Assembly (NCBI GenBank): GCA_023621975.1
Contig: JAMOAC010000538.1
Location: 1 to 6,801, forward strand
Origin: Bacillota bacterium
GTDB taxonomy: Bacteria > Bacillota_A > Clostridia > Acetivibrionales > DUMB01
Direction: 5' to 3'
DNA: 6,801 nt
Shown: piece after piece, positions 1-6,339 of the stretch
Layout: each line of letters begins with the position of its first letter
How positions within the stretch are numbered: the first letter of the stretch is position 1
Notes under the pieces: generated by a model
What the model saw: the letters and a program-made list of their open reading frames with translations, nothing else
Database searches by the model: none
Told to the model about the DNA's origin: nothing
Made by a program: the position numbers and the translations under genes

Positions 1-474
1 GGGGCCTGACATCGATAACGTATTCCTGTTTAACAGCCCTCCAAGTACTACTACCGATGTGTTCTGTTTCTTTATCAATTCAAGAGAAATATTTGCACTG
101 CTGGTCACAATGGAAAAGCTGTCGTCAGGCAATATCTTAGCCAGACACATAAGAGTGCTTCCTGCATCAAAGTAAATTGAACGGCCTTTCTCAACCAATG
201 GCAAGGCTTTCTCAGCAATTTTCATCTTTGCTTCTACATTCTCCTGCGCTCTCCTGGAATATGCATCTTCCTCACCGTTCAGGTCGGAAACTTTCTTGAC
301 ACTCACTGCACCGCCATATGTCCTTATCAGATGCCCTTCATTTTCAAGGCTTATCAAATCTCTGCGCAAAGTCATCATTGAAACTTCAGGGAACAGTTCC
401 TTCAACTGCTGCAACTGAATTTCTCCCTTATGTTCAATCAGGCGCAGTATTCGCTTTTGCCGTTCATTATTCAC
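1..474 (-). CDS. DeoR/GlpR-family transcriptional regulator, N-terminal 158 codons (cut by window edge)
   Basis: My translation of the minus strand from a GTG at 474 is open for 158 codons to the left edge, so the 3' part is missing. Residues about 1-57 form the DeoR-type winged helix-turn-helix. They begin NNERQKRIL, contain the recognition-helix pattern VSMMTLRRDL (31-40), and end LIRTYGGAV (49-57), which is the family signature. From about residue 80 the sugar-phosphate-sensing DeoRC domain begins, seen as KIAEKALPLVEKG, FDAGST (102-107) and VVLGGLLNRNTLSMSGP at the end. Family members are usually about 250 residues and are mostly repressors of sugar or polyol operons, released by a phosphorylated sugar. 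The GTG has GGGGTG seven bases upstream. An in-frame ATG at 489 would add five residues but has no visible ribosome binding site. The gene has its own promoter, so it is probably not part of the dehydrogenase operon. Its target is unknown and may be the gene that follows it off the left edge. Confidence 0.9.
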   Translation of the reverse strand, partial: MNNERQKRILRLIEHKGEIQLQQLKELFPEVSMMTLRRDLISLENEGHLIRTYGGAVSVKKVSDLNGEEDAYSRRAQENVEAKMKIAEKALPLVEKGRSIYFDAGSTLMCLAKILPDDSFSIVTSSANISLELIKKQNTSVVVLGGLLNRNTLSMSGP

Positions 475-481
475 ATAACCA

Positions 482-487
482 CACCCC
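482..487 (-). promoter_or_regulatory. Ribosome binding site that favours the GTG start of the deoR-type gene
   Basis: The minus strand reads GGGGTG with a 7-base spacer before GTG at 474. It is a partial match to the anti-Shine-Dalgarno complement. The competing ATG at 489 overlaps the neighbourhood of this site and has only AT-rich sequence upstream, so the GTG is preferred. Confidence 0.5.
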
Positions 488-551
488 ATAAAGTAATAGT
501 TAATTTGCCAAATAAGCATACAATGGAGAATATTTCTATTTTATCAACATT

Positions 552-580
552 ATTATCTCCTCACGACCATCTATTGTCAA
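552..580 (-). promoter_or_regulatory. Sigma-A-type promoter of the deoR-type gene
   Basis: The minus strand reads TTGACA (580-575), a 17-base spacer, then GATAAT (557-552). The -35 matches the vegetative consensus perfectly, the -10 matches at five of six positions, and the spacing is ideal. Transcription should start near 545, giving a leader of about 70 bases. The promoter lies just past the presumed operon terminator, which fits an independent transcription unit. Confidence 0.75.
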
Positions 581-588
581 TGGGTAAG

Positions 589-616
589 AGAGTGCCCTCT
601 GGCAAGAGGACACTCT
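589..616 (-). terminator. Probable terminator hairpin at the end of the dehydrogenase operon
   Basis: Positions 589-600 and 605-616 form a 12-bp stem with a 4-base loop (601-604). One pair, 595/610, is imperfect: it is a G.U wobble in the minus-strand RNA but a C.A mismatch in the plus-strand RNA, so the structure is better on the minus strand. It begins 76 bases after the E1 stop codon and ends just before the next promoter, the right place for an operon terminator. The weakness is that the minus-strand stem is followed by CTTACCC, not a clear U tract, while the plus strand does have a pyrimidine-rich TTTCTCCCTTTT. Confidence 0.5.
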
Positions 617-691
617 TTCTCCCTTTTAATAGAAGTTATCTTTTGAGCCCTTCATTTGCATTAATACTGTTGGACTTAAGTTATTGAAATG

Positions 692-3154
692 TTAGACTCC
701 GAGCTTGTTTCTTCTTATTATTTCGTTGTCGGTAAAGTTGTGTTTTGCCGTGTGCCCCTTGAGCGGCATTATTCTTTCATGTATTGCATCAATAATCCAG
801 TCAGCCTGAGGGAAGAAATACTCTTCAAGCTCATGTGCAGGCGTTATCCAATTCCTTGAGCCTACAACAACCGGTGGTGCGTCCAGGTAATCAAATGCAA
901 GGTCGGCTATTGTTTGTGCCATATCTTTCAGGTGTGAGCCGCGTTCACAAGCATCGCTTGCAAGAACAATCTTTCCTGTCTTCTTGACAGATTCAATTAC
1001 CTTCTCGTAGTTGAACGGGGTTATTGTTCTTGCGTCAATAACTTCTGCAGACACACCGTATTCCTTTTCGAGTATTTCTGCCGCTTCAATTGCCTTGTAG
1101 AGTGTTGTTCCTATGGTAAGAATGGTGATATCCTTACCTTCTCTCTTGATATCGGGCTCGCCTATAGGAATTTCGTAGTATCCTTCCGGAACTCCGCCCT
1201 CGTGGAACAGTTCGCCTATATCGTAAACCCTCTGGCTCTCAAAGAACACTACAGGGTCTGTTCCTGCCAGCGCACTGTTCATCAGTCCCTTTGCGTCATA
1301 AGGTGTTACAGGGAATACAACTTTCAATCCGGGTATGTGAGCGCAAAGGGAAGTCCAGTCCTGAGAATGCTGCGCACCGTATTTGGAACCTACGGATACC
1401 CTGAGCACAACAGGCATCTTCAATATGCCGGCACTCATTGCCTGCCATTTTGCAAGCTGGTTAAATATTTCGTCTCCGGCCCTGCCTATAAAGTCGCAAT
1501 ACATTATTTCAGGTATTACCCTGCCACCGCACAGCGCATATCCAACAGCCGAAGCCACTATTGCAGCCTCTGATATGGGAGCGTTGAAGAATCTGTGGTA
1601 TGGAAGGGATTCAGTCAATCCTCTGTAAACCGCGAATGCTCCGCCCCAGTCCCTGTTGTCTTCGCCGTAAGCAATCAATGTAGGATCAGTGTAGAACTTA
1701 TCAAGTATTGCTTCAAACAGCGCATCTCTCAACTGGAATACCCTTGCCTTGGAAACAGGTTTTCCGTCCTGTATTCCAACTCTGATTTTCTTCTTTATTT
1801 GCTGTACTCTCGGGTTCTCTTCCTTTGGTATGAGTACGTCGCATTCCCTGTCCTCCATCTTTTCTATTTTTTGATTGGAGAACATGAGTTTTTCAATGGC
1901 ATCCGGTTCTTTTACAAGATCCATTCTTGGTGATATCTTTTCGTCGACTGCCATCCTGCAGATCTTTGTAATTAATTCCTTCGTATTTGCCAGTATTTCT
2001 TCGAATTCTTCATCCTTGGCAACGTTTGCTTCAATGAGCTTGTTCCTGTACTCTATCAATGAATCCTGCGCCATCCAGGCTTCCATTTCCTCTTTGGTTC
2101 TGTAGCTGGATGAATCCGAAGGTGAGTGACCTGCAAACCTGTAAGTAACAGTATCAAGAAGAACAGGTCCCTTATTTTCTTCAAGAATTTTCTTCTTTCT
2201 CTTTATTGCATCGATGACGGCAAGAGGATTATATCCGTCTATTCTTTCTGCATGCAGCTGAGTAGGACTTACGCCTGCTCCAAACCTTGCCAGCATGTCA
2301 AACGCCATGGTCTCTCCGCTTGTCTGTCCGCCCATTCCGTACTGGTTATTGTAGAAGTTGAAGATTATCGGCAGTCCGCCCTTGTAATCATCTTCCCACA
2401 GAGTGTTGAACTGGCCCATTGCCGCCATGTTTATTGCTTCCCATACAGGTCCGCATCCAAGGGAACCGTCTCCGATATTTGCAATAACGATTCCTTTTTT
2501 GCGGTTAACCTTCTTAAAGAGGGCAGCTCCCATTGCTATGCCTGCTGAACCACCAACAATCGCATTGTTTGGGAAAATTCCAAATGGGATAAAGAAAGCA
2601 TGCATTGAACCTCCAAGACCCCTGTGGAAGCCTGTCTTACGGGCGAATATTTCAGCCAGCGTACCATAAAGGAGGAAGTCTATTGCCAGTTCCTTTACGC
2701 TGTTTTGCTTGCCCTCAACTATTCTCAGGATTTCCCCGTCAAAATAGCTCTCCATTATGTTCATAAGTTCGTCATCAGACAGCTTCTGGATTGCGGACAA
2801 TCCTTTTGCGAGTATTTCGCCGTGGCTCCTGTGAGAACCAAATATAAAGTCTTCTGTTCCAAGGACATATGCCTGCCCTACAGCAGAGGCTTCCTGGCCT
2901 GTTGAAAGATGGGCTGGCCCCGGGTTGAAATACTCTATTCCGTTGTATTCGTTTTTGGTTTTAATGGAATACAGCATTGTTTCAAATTCCCTGATGATTG
3001 CCATGTCCCTGTAGATTCTCATGAAGTCATCCTTGGTGAAGTTGGCTTTTTCCTCTTCAATTGTCTTGTTATACTGATTCACAGGAATGTCCTGGAAAGT
3101 GATTCTACCGCTTTTACTGTTTTCATTTGGATCAACAAATAATTGTTTTGCCAT
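692..3154 (-). CDS. Fused 2-oxoacid/acetoin dehydrogenase E1 (alpha plus beta subunits in one chain)
   Basis: This 820-residue protein joins what are usually two subunits of the ThDP-dependent E1 decarboxylase, which transfers the resulting acyl unit to the lipoyl domain of E2. The alpha half (about 40-400) has HRSHGE (108-113), HRGLGGSMH (177-185), the ThDP/Mg motif from GDGS (228-231) to NNQYG (269-273), and the loop [10 protein letters not shown] (338-347) with the expected histidine. A charged linker (about 400-465) leads to the beta half (about 466-800). That half has GEDN (497-500), the SE pair with the likely cofactor-activating Glu529, and QHSQD with His596, then the transketolase C-terminal domain. 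A tail of about 25 residues follows. HRGLGGSMH resembles the alpha subunits of pyruvate and acetoin dehydrogenases more than branched-chain ones. Two stretches of E1-alpha look longer than usual (about 118-160 and 249-260). ATG at 3154 has AAAAGGGGAC seven bases upstream. The gene is last in the operon, 186 bp after E3, and has its own candidate promoter. The class is certain; the substrate is not. Confidence 0.95.
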   Translation of the reverse strand: MAKQLFVDPNENSKSGRITFQDIPVNQYNKTIEEEKANFTKDDFMRIYRDMAIIREFETMLYSIKTKNEYNGIEYFNPGPAHLSTGQEASAVGQAYVLGTEDFIFGSHRSHGEILAKGLSAIQKLSDDELMNIMESYFDGEILRIVEGKQNSVKELAIDFLLYGTLAEIFARKTGFHRGLGGSMHAFFIPFGIFPNNAIVGGSAGIAMGAALFKKVNRKKGIVIANIGDGSLGCGPVWEAINMAAMGQFNTLWEDDYKGGLPIIFNFYNNQYGMGGQTSGETMAFDMLARFGAGVSPTQLHAERIDGYNPLAVIDAIKRKKKILEENKGPVLLDTVTYRFAGHSPSDSSSYRTKEEMEAWMAQDSLIEYRNKLIEANVAKDEEFEEILANTKELITKICRMAVDEKISPRMDLVKEPDAIEKLMFSNQKIEKMEDRECDVLIPKEENPRVQQIKKKIRVGIQDGKPVSKARVFQLRDALFEAILDKFYTDPTLIAYGEDNRDWGGAFAVYRGLTESLPYHRFFNAPISEAAIVASAVGYALCGGRVIPEIMYCDFIGRAGDEIFNQLAKWQAMSAGILKMPVVLRVSVGSKYGAQHSQDWTSLCAHIPGLKVVFPVTPYDAKGLMNSALAGTDPVVFFESQRVYDIGELFHEGGVPEGYYEIPIGEPDIKREGKDITILTIGTTLYKAIEAAEILEKEYGVSAEVIDARTITPFNYEKVIESVKKTGKIVLASDACERGSHLKDMAQTIADLAFDYLDAPPVVVGSRNWITPAHELEEYFFPQADWIIDAIHERIMPLKGHTAKHNFTDNEIIRRNKLGV

Positions 3155-3206
3155 ATCATTCGTCCCCTTTTTATGAAAACTTTTTTTAAATTCACTCTCA
3201 AAAATT

Positions 3207-3242
3207 AATCATTGCAACCGTAATAATTATAGCAGCCGTAAT
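3207..3242 (-). repeat. Two tandem copies of an 18-bp sequence in the E3-E1 spacer
   Basis: On the minus strand, 3242-3225 and 3224-3207 are adjacent 18-bp units that agree at 15 of 18 positions. Both start ATTACGG and end ATT. The first copy contains the TATAAT of the candidate E1 promoter; the matching place in the second reads AATGAT. Confidence 0.7.
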
Positions 3243-3253
3243 TTACATGTCAG
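3226..3253 (-). promoter_or_regulatory. Candidate internal promoter for the E1 gene
   Basis: The minus strand reads CTGACA (3253-3248), a 16-base spacer, then a perfect TATAAT (3231-3226) preceded by TGC, an extended -10. Transcription would start near 3219, leaving a leader of about 65 bases before the E1 start. It would let E1 be made independently of, or in excess over, E2 and E3. The flanks resemble the main promoter at 6286-6258. Confidence 0.6.
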
Positions 3254-3270
3254 ACATATCGCACATGTCA
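3248..3270 (-). promoter_or_regulatory. Possible operator: overlapping GACAT/ATGTC half-sites at the E1 promoter
   Basis: On the minus strand three half-sites follow one another: GACAT, seven bases, ATGTC, one base, GACAT. This gives a 5-7-5 and a 5-1-5 perfect inverted repeat, the latter (ATGTCTGACAT) overlapping the -35 element. TGACATGT also occurs twice, at 3270-3263 and 3252-3245, 18 bp apart. The arrangement suits a dimeric regulator, but I do not recognise the site as belonging to a named family. Confidence 0.35.
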
Positions 3271-3297
3271 CGGCAAGGCTCGGCTTAAACTTTGCCG
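3271..3297 (-). other. Hairpin in the E3-E1 spacer
   Basis: CGGCAA (3297-3292) and TTGCCG (3276-3271) are perfect complements on the minus strand, with a short imperfect inner stem. The hairpin starts about 43 bases after the E3 stop and lies upstream of the internal promoter. No U tract follows, so it is more likely an mRNA stability or processing element, or a weak attenuator, than a strong terminator. Confidence 0.35.
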
Positions 3298-3316
3298 GCC
3301 AGCACAACCTAACCGT

Positions 3317-3364
3317 TTGCAGTGGGAATATTCCTTCGCGTTACAGCGAGAAAATTCCTTCGCG
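3317..3364 (-). repeat. Imperfect 24-bp tandem duplication spanning the E3 stop codon
   Basis: The last eight codons of the E3 gene including TAA (3364-3341) are followed at once by a second 24-bp copy (3340-3317) that matches at 20 of 24 positions. Both begin CGCGAAGGAAT. In the E3 frame the second copy would read REGIFPLQ, with the TAA of the first copy matched by CAA. It is outside the coding region as the sequence stands. Confidence 0.8.
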
Positions 3365-4705
3365 GATAATTTCACATACAGTAGGATGCGGGAATACCAA
3401 TTCCTTTATGTCATCCACTCTCATCTCTGTTTCAATCATAAGGCCGGCGCCGTAAATAATTTCGGAAGAGTAATTTCCTATCATGTGAACACCGATTACC
3501 TTGCGGTACTTCTTATCAACAAGTATCTTGCAAATTCCGTCGCCGCCTTCGTTCTCCGCTACATAACGCCCGCTGTAGCGCATTGTCAGATTGGCTACCT
3601 CATAATCAATGCCTTTTTGTTTTGCCGTTTCCTCTGTTTCGCCGACTCCTGCAACTTCAGGATTGGTGTAAATTACGTACGGAATTGCGCTATATCTCAT
3701 AACATCCTTTTTGCCCAGCATATTGTTGACGCATACTTCAGCCTCACGGTATGCAGTATGTGCCAGCATTGAAACACCGTTTACATCGCCCGCCGCATAA
3801 ACTTCAGGGACATTGGTCTTTCCTTTTTCATCAACCTTTATGCGTCCCCTGTCAATCTCAACGCCTATGTTCTCAAGTCCGATTCCGGCGGTAACCGGAC
3901 GGCGCCCTATGCTCATAAGAACCTTTTCAGCTTCAACGGATATTCTCTCTCCGTTTGATTCGTAAACAACGCATCCGGGCTTGATCTCCACAACTTTTGA
4001 ATTAAGCTTGAATTCAATGCCCTTTTTCTCATAGTTTTTCATCAGTATCCCTGAAATTTCCCTGTCGGTATTTCCTGCTATGTGGTCAAGCATTTCTATA
4101 ATGGTAACCTTACTTCCTACAGAATTAAAGTACGAAGCCATTTCAAGGCCTATAACCCCGCCTCCCACAATTACAAGCGAGGATGGTACGCTTTTAATGT
4201 CAAGTATCTCCCTGTTGGTGAGGACATATCCATTCTCCATACCTTCTTTGACGCCCGGAATGGGAGGTATTACAGGCATTGAACCGGTGGCAATCAACAA
4301 CCTTTTTGCAGTATAGGTCTGGTCTCCCACCTTGACTTCATACCCGTCCTGATTTCTTCCTAAAATCTCGCCAAAGCCCTCAACTACGGTTACCTTGTTC
4401 TTTTTCAGTTGGCTTTTTATTCCGGAAACCAGCGTCTTTACAACCTTGTTTTTTCTCTCAATTACAGCTTCATGATTGAAAGAAATATCGTTGGCAATAA
4501 CGCCGTACTTGTCGCCGTGCTTTGCATTGTCATATATCTTCGCAGAGTACAGGAGGGTTTTTGAAGGTATACATCCTTCATTCAGGCAAACGCCCCCGAT
4601 AAACCTTTTTTCTATCAGGAGTGTATTAAGGCCCGCATGCCCGGCTCTTTCAGCTCCAAGATAACCAGCAGGGCCTCCTCCTATGACAATCAAATCGTAT
4701 ACCAT
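3341..4705 (-). CDS. lpdA: Dihydrolipoyl dehydrogenase (E3)
   Basis: This 454-residue flavoprotein reoxidises the dihydrolipoyl group on E2, passing electrons through a redox disulfide and FAD to NAD+. The N-terminal FAD-binding fold shows GGGPAG (9-14). The redox-active pair is Cys40 and Cys45 in CLNEGCIPSK, the second FAD motif is ATG (139-141), and the NAD-binding fold has VGGGVIGLE (180-188). AAGDV (304-308) is the conserved FAD contact. The dimerisation domain ends with the catalytic HPTVCE, His440 and Glu445, the usual His-Glu pair. Length is normal to slightly short. There is no N-terminal lipoyl domain, which some clostridial E3 proteins carry; the lipoyl domain here is on E2. The start ATG has AAAGGAG upstream with an 11-base spacer, somewhat long. 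It lies 84 bp after E2 with no promoter recognised between them, so the two are probably cotranscribed. The stop codon lies inside a 24-bp tandem duplication. Confidence 0.97.
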   Translation of the reverse strand: MVYDLIVIGGGPAGYLGAERAGHAGLNTLLIEKRFIGGVCLNEGCIPSKTLLYSAKIYDNAKHGDKYGVIANDISFNHEAVIERKNKVVKTLVSGIKSQLKKNKVTVVEGFGEILGRNQDGYEVKVGDQTYTAKRLLIATGSMPVIPPIPGVKEGMENGYVLTNREILDIKSVPSSLVIVGGGVIGLEMASYFNSVGSKVTIIEMLDHIAGNTDREISGILMKNYEKKGIEFKLNSKVVEIKPGCVVYESNGERISVEAEKVLMSIGRRPVTAGIGLENIGVEIDRGRIKVDEKGKTNVPEVYAAGDVNGVSMLAHTAYREAEVCVNNMLGKKDVMRYSAIPYVIYTNPEVAGVGETEETAKQKGIDYEVANLTMRYSGRYVAENEGGDGICKILVDKKYRKVIGVHMIGNYSSEIIYGAGLMIETEMRVDDIKELVFPHPTVCEIIREGIFSL

Positions 4706-4753
4706 TTACATTCCATCTCCTTTGCAATCGAACAAAATGTTGTACCCTTCCAA

Positions 4754-4773
4754 CTTATACATTCTTATACATT
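4754..4773 (-). repeat. Perfect 10-bp tandem duplication in the E2-E3 spacer
   Basis: AATGTATAAG occurs twice head to tail on the minus strand (4773-4764 and 4763-4754), 17 bases after the E2 stop codon. It is most simply a replication-slippage duplication. I see no stem-loop or promoter built from it. Confidence 0.75.
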
Positions 4774-4789
4774 TAAACTGCAAGCTATT

Positions 4790-6196
4790 CTATTTCGCCA
4801 GAAGAATACTGAAATTCTCCAGATTGTCTTTCAAATCTTTCAGGAACCTGGCAGCAGGAGCTCCGTCTATTGCTCTATGGTCGAAGGTTAATGACAATCC
4901 CATTGCGGGATAATACTGATACTCGCCGTTAACCTCCCTGACTCTCTGCACAATGGTATCTACTCCAAGAATACCTGTCTGCGGAGGATTCAGAACCGGT
5001 GTAAATGATTCTATACCCAGGGAACCGAGGTTTGTAATTGTAAAGGTTGCTCCCTTGAGTAAATCAGGGCTGATTGTACCCTGCTGGCATGCGTTGATAA
5101 GTGATTTAGCCTCCCTGGATATTTCATTCAGCGATTTCCTGTTAGCGTTGAACAATGTCGGAACCATAAGCCCTCTTTCAGTATCAACGGCTATTCCCAG
5201 GTGTACATTGTTGAATATGCGCATTTTATCATCCAGGAAATGTGCGTTAAGATCTTTGTGGGCCAAAATAGTCCTTGACACAGCATAAAGGATAATGTCG
5301 TTAAGAGTGATATTTTCAAGTCCAAGTTTTTGTCCTGATTCCTTGACTTTTTTCCTGAACGCAAGGATTTCCGTCGCGTCAAAGGAAGTGTTTAAAGTGA
5401 GCTGTGCAGTGGTTGAAAGCGACAGGTACATGGATTTTGCTATGACTTTTCTAATATTGGTAAGTTTAACGTCTACATAATCCTCCTGCGGTACCGCAGC
5501 CGGAGCCGTTGCCGGAACAGCTTCAGCAGTGCCTGCAGCACTTGCTGCAGCAAGGTCACCTGTGGTAATCCTTCCTCCCAGTCCTGTACCGGATACCGTG
5601 CCCAAACCGGATTTCATGTATTCATCACGGGCAGACGGTGTAACAAGAAGGCCTTTTTCACGTGCTTCAATTATATCCCGCTCAATTATTCTGCCCTTAG
5701 GCCCTGTAGGCTGTACACGCAGGTAGTCAACTCCCGTTTTTTCGGCAAGATTCCTTGCCCGCGGGGAAATTTTGATTCTTCCTTCCGCATTTACTGCACT
5801 TTCCGCAGCAGGTGAAATGTCAACAGCAGGTGCCTGCGCGGAAACATCAGACGCTTCAGCGCCGGCTTTTGGTACTTCAGCAACAACTTCTGCCTGCTTG
5901 CCTTCTGACTCTGCAGGTGCCCCTTGTCCGCCCGGCCTGAATTCTTCAACACTTTCCCCTGGTTCTCCGATGACACATACAGTAGTCAATACCGGTACCT
6001 CATCATCTTCTTCAAAGAATATTTCAAGAATTGTACCTTCTACCTTGGCTTCTTCGTCAAAGGTCGATTTATCCGTTTCGTATGAAAACAGAATATCTCC
6101 GACTTTAACGGTGTCACCCTTCTTTTTATGCCATTTTGTAATGATACAAGTTTCTACTGATTGTCCCTGACGGGGCATTATTACTGGTGTAGCCAT
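4790..6196 (-). CDS. Dihydrolipoamide acyltransferase (E2) of the dehydrogenase complex
   Basis: This 468-residue core protein takes the acyl group from E1 on its lipoyl arm and transfers it to CoA, while holding E1 and E3 to the complex. Residues 1-80 are a lipoyl domain with the lipoylated Lys43 in ETDKST. A flexible linker rich in Ala, Pro and acidic residues follows (about 88-140). Residues 143-178 are a typical peripheral-subunit-binding domain (ISPRARNLAEKTGVDYLRV, then GPKGRI). Residues 184-218 look like a second such domain (VTPSARDEYMKSGLG, then GTGLGGRITTGDL). An Ala/Pro linker (219-236) leads to the catalytic domain (about 240-468), with FTITNLGSLG (385-394) and the active-site DHRAIDG (439-445, His440 and Asp444). 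NPPQTGILGV (403-412) fits the pyruvate/acetoin side of the family. ATG at 6196 has AGGGGG six bases upstream. It is the first gene of the operon, 55 bases or so after the likely transcription start. One lipoyl domain is usual for Gram-positive relatives. Confidence 0.96.
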   Translation of the reverse strand: MATPVIMPRQGQSVETCIITKWHKKKGDTVKVGDILFSYETDKSTFDEEAKVEGTILEIFFEEDDEVPVLTTVCVIGEPGESVEEFRPGGQGAPAESEGKQAEVVAEVPKAGAEASDVSAQAPAVDISPAAESAVNAEGRIKISPRARNLAEKTGVDYLRVQPTGPKGRIIERDIIEAREKGLLVTPSARDEYMKSGLGTVSGTGLGGRITTGDLAAASAAGTAEAVPATAPAAVPQEDYVDVKLTNIRKVIAKSMYLSLSTTAQLTLNTSFDATEILAFRKKVKESGQKLGLENITLNDIILYAVSRTILAHKDLNAHFLDDKMRIFNNVHLGIAVDTERGLMVPTLFNANRKSLNEISREAKSLINACQQGTISPDLLKGATFTITNLGSLGIESFTPVLNPPQTGILGVDTIVQRVREVNGEYQYYPAMGLSLTFDHRAIDGAPAARFLKDLKDNLENFSILLAK

Positions 6197-6257
6197 ACTT
6201 ATCCCCCTAAGATATTTGTTTGATTGTAATGTTAAATTGTTTCATTCTTCTAGTTCA

Positions 6258-6286
6258 ATTTTATCAACTCCGATGTTACGTGTCAA
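6258..6286 (-). promoter_or_regulatory. Main sigma-A-type promoter of the E2-E3-E1 operon
   Basis: The minus strand reads TTGACA (6286-6281), a 17-base spacer, then TAAAAT (6263-6258) preceded by TGA, an extended -10. The -35 is perfect and the -10 matches at five of six positions. Transcription would start near 6251, giving a leader of about 55 bases before the E2 ATG. ATGTT, seven bases, AACAT forms an inverted repeat across the -35, a possible operator. Very AT-rich repeated DNA lies directly upstream and could act like an UP element. Confidence 0.75.
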
Positions 6287-6339
6287 CATATAAATAATTC
6301 ATATTAATTCAGCAATTTATAATGTTTTCATGTATGTTA

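Noticed and set aside
430..687. 85-codon plus-strand open frame across the deoR promoter and terminator hairpin
   Set aside because: It covers the regulator's start, a near-consensus promoter and the operon-end hairpin. It has no recognisable ribosome binding site or domain, and its composition reads like non-coding DNA.
1202..1573. 123-codon plus-strand open frame inside the E1 gene
   Set aside because: It is antisense to strongly conserved E1-beta sequence, has no family resemblance and is explained as a frame shadow.
3155..3340. Riboswitch or strong terminator between E3 and E1
   Set aside because: The hairpin at 3271-3297 lacks a U tract, and no conserved aptamer pattern such as a TPP box is recognisable in the spacer.
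5772..6170. 132-codon plus-strand open frame opposite the E2 lipoyl domain and linker
   Set aside because: Its Ser/Ala/Thr-rich translation is the antisense of the Ala/Pro/Glu linker of E2. No independent evidence supports it.
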